Part shown: positions 1-7,644 of the stretch, piece after piece
How the letters are laid out: the number at the start of each line of letters is the position of its first letter
Numbering within the stretch: the first letter of the stretch is position 1
Assembly (NCBI GenBank): GCA_001799195.1
Contig: MGSU01000053.1
Span: 1 to 16,995 of the forward strand
From: Deltaproteobacteria bacterium RIFOXYA12_FULL_61_11
GTDB lineage: Bacteria; Bdellovibrionota_F; JAHFAK01; YA12-FULL-61-11
DNA: 16,995 bases
Reading direction: 5' to 3'
The notes under the pieces: model-generated
The model's database searches: none
Seen by the model: the letters and a program-made list of their open reading frames with translations, nothing else
What the model was told of the DNA's origin: nothing
Program-made: the position numbers and the translations under genes

Positions 1-82
1 GTCGCCCCCACCATGCTCATGCTTGCGCCCGATGGTGCGGCATCCTGCGCACCACTTGGAGGTGTGCATCCTTGCACCCACC

Positions 83-109
83 GTGGCGGGGGAACCCCGT
101 CGGCGCCAC
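83..109 (-). terminator. Strong hairpin downstream of the large surface-protein gene
   Basis: GTGGCG at 83-88 pairs with CGCCAC at 104-109, and an inner GGGG (89-92) pairs with CCCC (95-98). It lies about 70 bases beyond the stop codon of the minus-strand gene ending at 180. No T-run follows in the minus-strand direction, so this is not a classical intrinsic terminator. It may still end or stabilise the transcript. The rest of 1-179 holds no gene I can support. Confidence 0.3.
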
Positions 110-179
110 CCCAATGTGGAGACAATCAACCTGCAATCCACCCAAGACTGAAGGCATGCGGACACCTGGTGCGGTACGT

Positions 180-3100
180 TTATTCGGACTCGTTGTAGCC
201 GCTGGTCGAGAGCACGGTCCTACCCATGCCACCAAGGTACAAGGTCGCTCCTACTCCGTGCAGCGAAGAGAGGGGCAACCCGGTCTGTGGGAAGAACTGC
301 AACTCGAGATCGGGCCAGTTCCTAAAAACGTAGAGCGAAGAATCCACGCTGAGGATCCACAACCATCCCCCGGAATCGAGATGCAACTCCTTCGGTTCAA
401 AGGGCATACCGGTGGTGGATACCAGCGGTATCTCTATCCAGCCGCCATCCCAGTAGTGGAACAGGTGGGGAGTAGCCCCCTGTTTACCAGAAATAAAAAA
501 GGCGTCCAGACCACCATACACGGGGATGTGGACGATGCTGGACCAGACCATGGTATCGGGGTCGCTGAGCGAACCAGGGGGGGAAATGAGGTCGACCGTG
601 GCGTCGTGGTAATGGAGGATGGCCCCGTGGTTGCCGACCACGAAGAAGTCGCTGGAATTATCCCCGGCAATAGCGTGGAAGGTGTGTTGACTGGTGATCT
701 CGGGTGGAACGGGCAGCGAGGTACAATCCCCGGTCGGGCCGAAGGTGACGACCATACCCTCTTCGCCCGCGGCTAAGTAACCATAATCAGGGAAGGCGGT
801 CACGGTGTACCAGCGCGCGGCTGAACACAGCGGGGTGGCCGATTGGATCCAGTCCGTGGCCGAGGTATAGGTGAAGACCGCGCCGCCCAGGCAGACCGCG
901 GCCGCGTTGTCGGCGTCCAAGGCCGCGACACCGACGAAGTTGTTGATGCCGTTCAAGTACGTGTGCCAGGTGCCCAGGTTGTAGCGCAGCAGCAGACCGT
1001 CCTGGCCGCCGGCGAAGATGGCGTCCGGTCCCAGGGCGAAGACATCGTTGATGACGTAGCCGGGGCTGCCGGAATTGAGGTGTCCGGTGGCCCGGTTGAC
1101 GAAGTCGCCGTCGTACGTGAGCAGCGCGCCCCCGGGTCCGACGCCATAGAGGTTGCCATTGTCTGGGGTCACCCACAGGCCCCAGGTGCTCCCGCCGTCG
1201 ACGAGGTCGCCGAAACTGCCCAGCGGCGTCGGGTCCGAGGCTTGGACCACGGTGCCATTCCAGCCTGTGAGCCAGTAGGGATCTTGCCCCGGCACGCCGC
1301 CGACCGCGCTGACCGAGCCGTCGAAGTGCGAGAGATCCGTGCTGACCGGCGCCCAGGAGGTTCCATCGAAGACGAAGGCCGCGGCGGCCCAAGAACTATC
1401 GTGACCGCCGAGGTAGAGGGTGTCCTGCACCGGGTCTAACCAGAGGGCGTTGATACCGAGGTCCTCTCCGGTCATGAAGGGATCGAAGTCGGAGGCCGTG
1501 GCCAGGGGAACCCACGCATCCGTGCCTTCTGCCATGAAGAGTTCCCCACCGGCGCTGGCAACGACGAGATAGGGATCGAGCCCGGGGCCTTGGGACTCGC
1601 CCGTGAGCGCGGTCAGGTCGCCCAAGAAAGGCGGCAGGTCTTGTACTACCTGGTAGTCGAGGTCCGCGGTCACGTCGCCGACGGGGGTGTGGTACGTCCA
1701 GGCTGCGGGGTCGAAGAGGTTCGAGCCTTGGAAGCGCAGCACGTAGGGCAAGGCCGTGACCCCGGAGGGCAGGGTGATGCCGTAGGTCAGGCCGGGGAGG
1801 TAGATGTCGCCCGGGCCGTCCGCCCACAGGTCCGAGATGTCTCCCAGGAAGGGGTGCCCGATGAAGGCCTCGAGACAATAGACCTCTTCCGGCGCATAAC
1901 ACGAATACAAGGTGTTGCGGTTATTGCGGTCGTCGTAGCCCACGGCCAAGGCGTGCTGCGGGCCGAGGGAGAAGACGTGCCAGAAATCGACAAGGGCTGA
2001 GGCAGCCGGACCGCCGTGCCATGTCTGGCCGTTGTAGTGAAGGACTTGGCCGTTGCATCCGACGGCCCACACGTCGCTCGAGGAATCTCCGTGGACGGCG
2101 TGCAGATCGGCTCCGCTCGGGTGGTGGGACAACCACTGCACGGCAACAAAGGGCTCCGTTGAGGGTGGTGGGAAGTCCGGTGGAGCGGCCACATCCCAGA
2201 AATGAAAAGTCGAACCCGAGACGAGGTCGAAGGCCGTCGCCGTGACCTCGAAGGTGTGGGAGCCGGGGGTGAGGTCGGTGACGACGTGGGGCGAGGTGCA
2301 GGGGTTGACCACCACCGAGCCGTCGAGTATGCACAGGAAGGTTGCCTCCAAGACGTTGCTTTCGAATGAGAAAGATGCGTCGTTGCCGATGGTGAGCGGG
2401 GTGAAAGCGACCACCTGGGGATAGGGCGACACCTCCAAGGCGAAGGTTTGGGTGTCGGTCAGGATCGGGGTGCCATCGTCGGAAACCGTGACGGTGAGAA
2501 CGTAGGAGCCCGCGTCTCCTGGCCCCGGGGCAAGGGCGAGATGACCCTGCACGAAGGTGACGAAGGACGGCAGGCCATCGGGGAAAGAATAGGTCAGGGT
2601 ATCCCCGTCCGGGTCCGTGGCAGTGACCAGCACACTGAGATGTTCGGTCTCGCGCAGGGTGTGGTCTGGAATGGTGGTCAGCACGGGGGACTGGTTGACC
2701 TCGGTTACGGTCAGGGTCACGGTCTGGGTGGTCGAGGCGGGTGGGGTGCGGTCGTCTTGGTACAGAAGGGTGAAGCTGTAGGAACCGCCGTTGGCAAAGC
2801 CGGGAGCGACGAGGAGCAGGTTGTTGTGAAGGGTGACGAAGCCAGGCAGGTCTTCGCCGGGTAGGATGGTCACCTGGTCGCCGTCCGGGTCGGTCGCGGC
2901 CAGGACAAAGCTCTCTTCCCGCCCCTCGGCCACGGTGTAGGTCAAGGTCGTCGGTACGGTCGGCGCCCGGTTGACGGGTGGTGTCTCCGGCTCGTCGACC
3001 GCGGTGACGGTCACGGTGACGGTCTGGAGGGTTGTGGCCGGGGGGGTACCATCGTCCCGGTAGGCGAGTCGAAAGGAGAAGGACCCCGTGTCGCTTGCGC

Positions 3101-4049
3101 CGGGTTCGACCGTCAAGTGCCCATGTTCCAACAGTACAAAGGCGGGTAGGTCGTCATACGCCGTAATGGTCACCGTATCGCCGTCGGGATCGTCGACCGC
3201 GAGAGTCAAGGTGCGCCGCTCTCCCGCCGGAACGTCGTAGGATAAGGTCGAGGCTACTTTCGGCGGTCGGTTGAGTTTTTCTTCGGGCAGGACGAAGGCG
3301 ACGAACCCAGGTTCGAGCTCGTCCAGCAGACGTCCGGCCAGGCGGACTATCACGTGACCGCGCTGCAGGAGCACCAGCACGATCACCAACCTTGTTCCTC
3401 CAGGCACCCCCTCGGCGGGGAAAAGCTCGGGCCTGATCTGGGCCAAAACGGTTGCTTCTTCTGCATCCCAGGTCAGTTCTCCCCGGAGAGGAGCGGAGAG
3501 CAGATTCCCCTTGGGACCGATGAGCAGATAAAAGCTCTTTAAAAGGTGGACCGCTTCTTCGGTGCTCCCGGCCGTGGTCGCGGTGGTCTCGTCGGGGGTC
3601 AATGCTTTGATATTTGAGGTAACTCTTGCCGCCGGGGTTTGCCCTGCCGCGATAGCTGCGGGTATTTCTGCTGGCGGCAGGTCGTCTGCGGGTAACGTCG
3701 AAGCAGCCAAAGCGGCAGAGAGCATTTTTTTCACCTGTACGGTCTCACCGCTTTCTCCCAGGGTGAGTTCCAGAGAGGCGAGGATCTTGCCACCCTCGGG
3801 CAGCTCCAGGGGAAGCTCGAGTTCCTCGAGCGTGCTGCCGACGGCAGAAGGCTCGAGAACTGCCAGACCGACCGCATCGCTGCCGACCAGAGCGTCCTCG
3901 GGCAGAACGATGGATCCACCGCCGGACGCCGAGATCAGACGGCCTTCGGGCTGCCCCTCGTCCTTGCTCGGGTTCTCCTCTTCCGTGGGGAGGAAGGTGC
4001 ACGACAGCGTCACGACGAACCAGCAGGCGATCAAGTGGTTGCGGACCAT
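180..4049 (-). CDS. Large secreted or lipid-anchored protein with cadherin-like repeats and a propeller-like tail
   Basis: This 1289-residue protein is probably exported. I chose the ATG at 4049, not the upstream one at 4082, because GGAGGG lies just before it and the protein then starts with a short hydrophobic signal ending in VVTLSC. That is an imperfect lipobox with Cys17. Residues about 30-250 are Gly/Leu-rich β-like sequence, beginning with a stretch reminiscent of a ZU5 domain (GGGSIVLPEDAL). Three cadherin/Ig-like repeats follow (about 258-358, 358-453, 453-540), each with a calcium-type DPDGD motif. A two-Cys Ig-like module ending in GSHTFEVTATA spans about 540-610. The remaining 670 residues carry spaced blades of the type SSSDVWAVGCNGQVLHYNG, seen in many myxobacterial and deltaproteobacterial surface proteins. 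It is the last of five minus-strand genes, with a 107-base gap before it. A role in adhesion or surface binding is inference only. Confidence 0.85.
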   Translation of the reverse strand: MVRNHLIACWFVVTLSCTFLPTEEENPSKDEGQPEGRLISASGGGSIVLPEDALVGSDAVGLAVLEPSAVGSTLEELELPLELPEGGKILASLELTLGESGETVQVKKMLSAALAASTLPADDLPPAEIPAAIAAGQTPAARVTSNIKALTPDETTATTAGSTEEAVHLLKSFYLLIGPKGNLLSAPLRGELTWDAEEATVLAQIRPELFPAEGVPGGTRLVIVLVLLQRGHVIVRLAGRLLDELEPGFVAFVLPEEKLNRPPKVASTLSYDVPAGERRTLTLAVDDPDGDTVTITAYDDLPAFVLLEHGHLTVEPGASDTGSFSFRLAYRDDGTPPATTLQTVTVTVTAVDEPETPPVNRAPTVPTTLTYTVAEGREESFVLAATDPDGDQVTILPGEDLPGFVTLHNNLLLVAPGFANGGSYSFTLLYQDDRTPPASTTQTVTLTVTEVNQSPVLTTIPDHTLRETEHLSVLVTATDPDGDTLTYSFPDGLPSFVTFVQGHLALAPGPGDAGSYVLTVTVSDDGTPILTDTQTFALEVSPYPQVVAFTPLTIGNDASFSFESNVLEATFLCILDGSVVVNPCTSPHVVTDLTPGSHTFEVTATAFDLVSGSTFHFWDVAAPPDFPPPSTEPFVAVQWLSHHPSGADLHAVHGDSSSDVWAVGCNGQVLHYNGQTWHGGPAASALVDFWHVFSLGPQHALAVGYDDRNNRNTLYSCYAPEEVYCLEAFIGHPFLGDISDLWADGPGDIYLPGLTYGITLPSGVTALPYVLRFQGSNLFDPAAWTYHTPVGDVTADLDYQVVQDLPPFLGDLTALTGESQGPGLDPYLVVASAGGELFMAEGTDAWVPLATASDFDPFMTGEDLGINALWLDPVQDTLYLGGHDSSWAAAAFVFDGTSWAPVSTDLSHFDGSVSAVGGVPGQDPYWLTGWNGTVVQASDPTPLGSFGDLVDGGSTWGLWVTPDNGNLYGVGPGGALLTYDGDFVNRATGHLNSGSPGYVINDVFALGPDAIFAGGQDGLLLRYNLGTWHTYLNGINNFVGVAALDADNAAAVCLGGAVFTYTSATDWIQSATPLCSAARWYTVTAFPDYGYLAAGEEGMVVTFGPTGDCTSLPVPPEITSQHTFHAIAGDNSSDFFVVGNHGAILHYHDATVDLISPPGSLSDPDTMVWSSIVHIPVYGGLDAFFISGKQGATPHLFHYWDGGWIEIPLVSTTGMPFEPKELHLDSGGWLWILSVDSSLYVFRNWPDLELQFFPQTGLPLSSLHGVGATLYLGGMGRTVLSTSGYNESE

Positions 4050-4156
4050 GGTCCCTCCGAAGCGATGACGGGTACTAGTCACCTAGCGCACACGCAAGAA
4101 GAAGACAATGACCGTTTGTGGGACGAAACGATCGACGGTTCGAGCAGGGGGCGAAC

Positions 4157-4786
4157 TCAGGGGCGGGTTTGTGGGGTATATTCGGTCGTGGTCACCCGGT
4201 CGTGCTCGCAGGCCGGGTCGGCGTAGTAGTTGAGCCGGATGCGCAGGGGTTCGGTCAGTTCCCGGGACTGGAAGTACGGTACGTCGCTGCCCTCTTCGAT
4301 CGAGAAGCCGTCGGGGAGGTCGAGGGGACCGGTCTCGTCCGGGTAGCTCTTGCTGCCGAGACTCACGTACTCGCGCAGCGGCACGTCGAGTTGCTCGAAG
4401 GGCTCGCAGGTTCTGACGTCGCACATGCCTGGGGATAGAACCTCGTCGTCGAGTACCAGGGTCGTCTCGAGGGGGAGGTCGAGGTTCACCTTCTCCCAGC
4501 GTTCGTCGAGCTCCCGTTCGACCACGATGGTGAGAGGACTGCAGGTCATGTGGTAACCCGAGAGATGGAAGCTCAGTACCCCCTCGGCCACGCTGGTATC
4601 CAGGGTGGGAAAATCCTGGAACGGGGCCGGGCGATCGGCCGAACCGTCGGTCGCGCTCAGGTCCTGGGTGGGATCGACCGAGGTTTGGGGAGGGATGGTC
4701 GGGTTCTCAGGGGTGGTCTCGGAGTTTCCGCCACAGGCGGTACCCAGGACGAGCAGCAACAGGATTGCGGCGCAGGGCAGGGGCAT
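4157..4786 (-). CDS. Small hypothetical lipoprotein
   Basis: This 209-residue protein has a hydrophobic N-terminus (MPLPCAAILLLLVLGTAC) ending at Cys18, followed by GGNSETTPENP. This is a lipoprotein-style signal with a slightly imperfect lipobox, Leu sitting at -4. A low-complexity Thr/Pro/Asp segment (about 20-50) precedes a compact β-rich domain with further cysteines (TCSPLTIVV, MCDVRTCEPF and ADPACEH). I do not recognise the family. The start is supported by the signal sequence and by a promoter-like pair upstream (TTGCCT, 17 bases, CATACT). The 82-base gap and own promoter suggest transcription separate from the SUMF1-type gene, though the two may be co-regulated envelope proteins. Confidence 0.75.
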   Translation of the reverse strand: MPLPCAAILLLLVLGTACGGNSETTPENPTIPPQTSVDPTQDLSATDGSADRPAPFQDFPTLDTSVAEGVLSFHLSGYHMTCSPLTIVVERELDERWEKVNLDLPLETTLVLDDEVLSPGMCDVRTCEPFEQLDVPLREYVSLGSKSYPDETGPLDLPDGFSIEEGSDVPYFQSRELTEPLRIRLNYYADPACEHDRVTTTEYTPQTRP

Positions 4787-4816
4787 GGGATCACTCGTCG
4801 TCGTTGACTGGGCTGC

Positions 4817-4845
4817 AGTATGCCAAGACCTGAACGAGGAGGCAA
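4817..4845 (-). promoter_or_regulatory. Sigma70-like promoter for the small lipoprotein gene
   Basis: On the minus strand, TTGCCT (4840-4845) is separated by exactly 17 bases from CATACT (4817-4822). The expected transcription start is about 25 bases before the ATG at 4786. The match was made by eye. Confidence 0.45.
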
Positions 4846-4868
4846 GAGCTGTTCGGTCGGGGGGGCTG

Positions 4869-6845
4869 TTACCAGGAGGCCACGCAACGGAAGCCGAGGG
4901 TGAAGGTGCTGGTATTGCGGTGGATCGAGGGTCGGGACGCGATCTTGATCATACCCGTCCCGTTGCTGACGCTGCCGCCCTTGGTAATACCCTCGCTCGC
5001 GGAGAAATCGGCGCAGGGGGATCCTGCCGGGAGTTCGGTACAGGCGGAGGGGGTGTAGCTGTCGAGCACCCATTCGTCCAGGTTGCCGGCCATGTGCAGG
5101 AGGCCGAACGGGGAACGGCCGGCTGGTCTGGCGTCGGCGGCGAGCAAGTCATCGAAGTAACCGGTGCAGTTCTGACAGTTCGAGTACTGTTCGGCCCCGT
5201 TGGGCACGGCGTCGCCCCAGGGGTACGTCCTGCCGTCGGCCCCGCCTGCCGCATAGCTCCACTGGGCCTCGCTGGGGAGGTCCCCCCCGGGGGCTTGCCA
5301 GGCGCAGAAGGCTCGGGCCTGGGCCCAGGTGACCATGTTTACCGGCAAGTTCCCTCGGCTGGAGACTCCGTAGGTGTGCCAACGCGCATTGCCGCTGCCG
5401 TAGAGCGTGTCGGTGTCGCTCGGGGCGGTACAAACCCTGGCGTTGACACAGGCAGCGTACTGCGTTGCGGTGACCTCGGCGACCATGATCTGGAATGGCT
5501 GGAGGGTTGCGGTGGCGCCGTTCGAGCCCAGGGGGAAGGTCCCACCGTGGAGGAGGCACCACTGGTTGTCGCAGCGGTAGCGGTGGACCAGAGTCGGGGC
5601 TTCGGCCTTGGCCACCGCGCCGTCGGCGGCGGCGAGCCAGACCATGGGCCGCAGGTGGGTTAGCCGCTCGGGCAGGGTCAGGGTGAGCGGGAGGGCCAGT
5701 TCGGCCGTGGGGCCGGACAAGGGAATCCAGCGCGTATCGGCCGAGGTCGGGGCCTGCGCTTCATCGAAGGTCGGGAGATAGGCGGTGACGCCGGCGGGAT
5801 GCCGTGCGCCGAGCACCACGTCGAGGGTGTTCCCCTCGGTGCTGGTGAGTTCCCCGGTGACGGTCAGCGAGGTCGCGGTGAAAGGGGCCGGAGGGAGCGG
5901 TTGCGACGGAGGGTCGGGGACCTCAGCGGAAGGATCAGGGTCAACCGAGGGCGAAGTCGGGTCCACCGGAGGCTCCGGTTCACCTGCGATCGGGGGCGGG
6001 CTGGGAGCGACCGGTGCGACGGGAGCGGGGAATTCGCTGTCGCCGGAGGAGGCAGGGGCGGTCGGCGCGGGGGCGAGTTCAGAGGGGAGGGAGGTCACGG
6101 CTTGGCCTTGGACAAGGGGTTCGGCCCCGGCGGCCGGCCATGCGACGAGACCGGCGAGGATCGTGGAGCTGCCGGGGAGGGGAACGGTACCGAAGGCCTG
6201 GGCCGGCAACAGGATTGTGAAGGTACCGGTGCCGTGGCCAGAGACAGGTGCGGTGGCACAGAGGGGGAAGCCTGGGCCTGTTTGCGGCGGTTGGATCAGG
6301 CACAAGAAGGCACTGGGCCCACCCGGGGACGAGGGAGGGAGTTGGCGCAGGAAACGGTAGGACGCGGGTTGGTCGTCCGGCACCAGGATGCGGTCGTCGG
6401 GGATGAGGATCCGGTCGTCGGGGATCAGGATGTCGTTCTCGGGTATGAGAATGCGTTCTTCGGGGATGATGATGTGGAGGTCTTCGTCCACGAGGATCTG
6501 CTCCCCGGGGATTCCCAGGCGGAGCCCGGCGCCGACGAGCCTGCTCCCCGGCGGCAGCGAGAGCGACAATCCTTGGCTCGCGAAGGCTTCGGCCGGTCGG
6601 TCGTCGGGAATGAGGATCGGCTCGGTGTGGAGGGTCCCGCGGATAGAGCCCTCGGGCACGATGATGGCGAGAGGGATGATGGCGAGAGGGACAGAGGCTT
6701 GTTCTGCCGGGAGGGGGACTTCCTGAGCGGGTGGGGTTTGCACGTCCCGGCGGATCAGATTTGTTTCGCCGCCGCAGGCGCACAGGAGAAAGGTGGTCAG
6801 GATCGGCCACCAAATCCGAGGGACGGGGAATTCGGCGAGGTTCAC
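4869..6845 (-). CDS. Lipoprotein with heptad repeats and a C-terminal SUMF1/FGE-like domain
   Basis: I prefer the GTG at 6845 (658 residues) to the ATG at 6875. GCAGGA precedes the GTG at normal spacing, and an extended -10 box lies about 35 bases upstream. The ATG would sit on the transcription start with no ribosome site. The signal ends in LLCACGG, a lipobox with Cys24. Residues about 110-158 contain tandem heptads of the form ILIPDDR. A long Pro/Ala/Ser/Glu linker follows at about 330-400. The last 200 residues form a formylglycine-generating-enzyme/SUMF1-like fold, shown by GGTFPLGS, the VTATQYAACV segment, LPSEAQWSYAA, YPWGD, MAGNLDEWV and the closing GFRC. In secreted proteins this fold usually serves as a binding module rather than an oxidase; which applies here cannot be told. 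Four extra cysteines (CDNQWC, SNCQNC) may form disulfides. Confidence 0.85.
   Translation of the reverse strand: MNLAEFPVPRIWWPILTTFLLCACGGETNLIRRDVQTPPAQEVPLPAEQASVPLAIIPLAIIVPEGSIRGTLHTEPILIPDDRPAEAFASQGLSLSLPPGSRLVGAGLRLGIPGEQILVDEDLHIIIPEERILIPENDILIPDDRILIPDDRILVPDDQPASYRFLRQLPPSSPGGPSAFLCLIQPPQTGPGFPLCATAPVSGHGTGTFTILLPAQAFGTVPLPGSSTILAGLVAWPAAGAEPLVQGQAVTSLPSELAPAPTAPASSGDSEFPAPVAPVAPSPPPIAGEPEPPVDPTSPSVDPDPSAEVPDPPSQPLPPAPFTATSLTVTGELTSTEGNTLDVVLGARHPAGVTAYLPTFDEAQAPTSADTRWIPLSGPTAELALPLTLTLPERLTHLRPMVWLAAADGAVAKAEAPTLVHRYRCDNQWCLLHGGTFPLGSNGATATLQPFQIMVAEVTATQYAACVNARVCTAPSDTDTLYGSGNARWHTYGVSSRGNLPVNMVTWAQARAFCAWQAPGGDLPSEAQWSYAAGGADGRTYPWGDAVPNGAEQYSNCQNCTGYFDDLLAADARPAGRSPFGLLHMAGNLDEWVLDSYTPSACTELPAGSPCADFSASEGITKGGSVSNGTGMIKIASRPSIHRNTSTFTLGFRCVASW
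6369..6500 (-). repeat. Degenerate 21-bp tandem repeat encoding ILIPDDR heptads
   Basis: At least five consecutive 21-base units encode variants of I-L/I-I/V-P-D/E-D/E/N-R/D inside the SUMF1-type lipoprotein. The best conserved units encode ILIPDDR followed by ILVPDD. A single related copy (EPILIPDDRP) lies about 50 residues earlier, and IIPLAIIVPEG is a looser relative. Confidence 0.75.
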
Positions 6846-6880
6846 AGGTCGCAATCCTGCAATAGTAAAGTCCATCCGTA

Positions 6881-6889
6881 ATACTAGCA
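6881..6889 (-). promoter_or_regulatory. Extended -10 promoter for the SUMF1-type lipoprotein
   Basis: The minus strand reads TGCTAGTAT, an extended -10 box (TGn plus TAGTAT). No good -35 is visible. Transcription would start near 6874, which favours the GTG start at 6845 with a leader of about 30 bases. Confidence 0.4.
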
Positions 6890-6969
6890 CAGGCGGGGAG
6901 GATTGGAGTCGGTCGGGCGGAATATTTACCGTGGGGGTCGACCTGGAGACGGGAAGCGGCTGCCCGGGG

Positions 6970-7620
6970 TCAGGGCTCCCAGCGCCAGCCGTGGAGATGG
7001 GCGGCGACCTCCTCGTCCATGGCCACCTCCATGCCCTCGAACCTGACGATGAAGGTCGGACGCTTCTGGTGGATCTCGATGACCACCCCGGGGCGCAATC
7101 CGAGGTTGAGCAGCTTGTGCAGCATGTCATGGCTGCTCGGGCGGACGTAGGCGATGCGGATCTTCTGGCCGATCTCCAGGTCGGTCACGCAGGTGATGCG
7201 CTGGGTGATGTCGACTTCGTGGTTGAGGCAGCAGTGTCCCGGGGGAATCCGTCGGCCGTGAGGACATTCGGTGGGATGACCGAGGAGGACGCAGATGCTC
7301 TTCTCGACCTCGGGGATGACTCCGTGCTCGAACTCGCAGACGATGGCTTCGGCCTTGTCACCCTTGAGATTGAGGACGCGGTCGAGCAGGACCTCGCCCA
7401 GGCGTTTGCGCCGGATCAATCCCGCCGAGCGGCAGCGGCCGGTGTCGGTCATGCGGATCACGTCGCCCGGTAGTTCGACGAGGCCTGCCGCGACCATCTC
7501 GGCGAGCAGGCTGTCGCTCCAGTCGCCGTGGCTCAAGGCCCGGACCCGTTCGCGGGTGGGTGTGCCGGACTCCTCGGCGATCCAGACCGCCTCGAGGATT
7601 TCTTCCATTTCTCTAGTCAT
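6970..7620 (-). CDS. DtxR-family metal-dependent regulator fused to a FeoA domain
   Basis: This 216-residue protein combines a DtxR/MntR-type repressor with a C-terminal FeoA (SH3-like) domain. Residues 1-70 are the winged helix, with the wing near LVELPGDVIRMTDTGR. Residues about 70-130 form the dimerisation and metal-binding part. C95, E98 and H99 (CEFEH) match the primary metal ligands of the family, and LGHPTECPHG is a family signature. An additional C119/H121/C130/C131 cluster is notable. The FeoA part spans about 141-212 (LGLRPGVVIEI is typical). The start at 7620 is set by AGGAGG six bases upstream. The gene follows feoB by 24 bases, so the pair is almost certainly co-transcribed. It probably represses its own iron-uptake operon when Fe(II) is plentiful, and the FeoA half may contact FeoB. 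Confidence 0.88.
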   Translation of the reverse strand: MTREMEEILEAVWIAEESGTPTRERVRALSHGDWSDSLLAEMVAAGLVELPGDVIRMTDTGRCRSAGLIRRKRLGEVLLDRVLNLKGDKAEAIVCEFEHGVIPEVEKSICVLLGHPTECPHGRRIPPGHCCLNHEVDITQRITCVTDLEIGQKIRIAYVRPSSHDMLHKLLNLGLRPGVVIEIHQKRPTFIVRFEGMEVAMDEEVAAHLHGWRWEP

Positions 7621-7644
7621 GAGAGCCTCCTGGCGATACGGATT

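Noticed and set aside
72-776. Long plus-strand frames opposite the large surface protein and the other backbone genes
   Set aside because: They are antisense shadows caused by high GC. The minus-strand frames have signals, domains and ribosome sites; these have none.
6876-7130. N-terminal extension of the SUMF1-type lipoprotein to 7130
   Set aside because: The added residues are Ser/Arg/Pro-rich, overlap dtxR-feoA in another frame, and would bury the lipoprotein signal internally.
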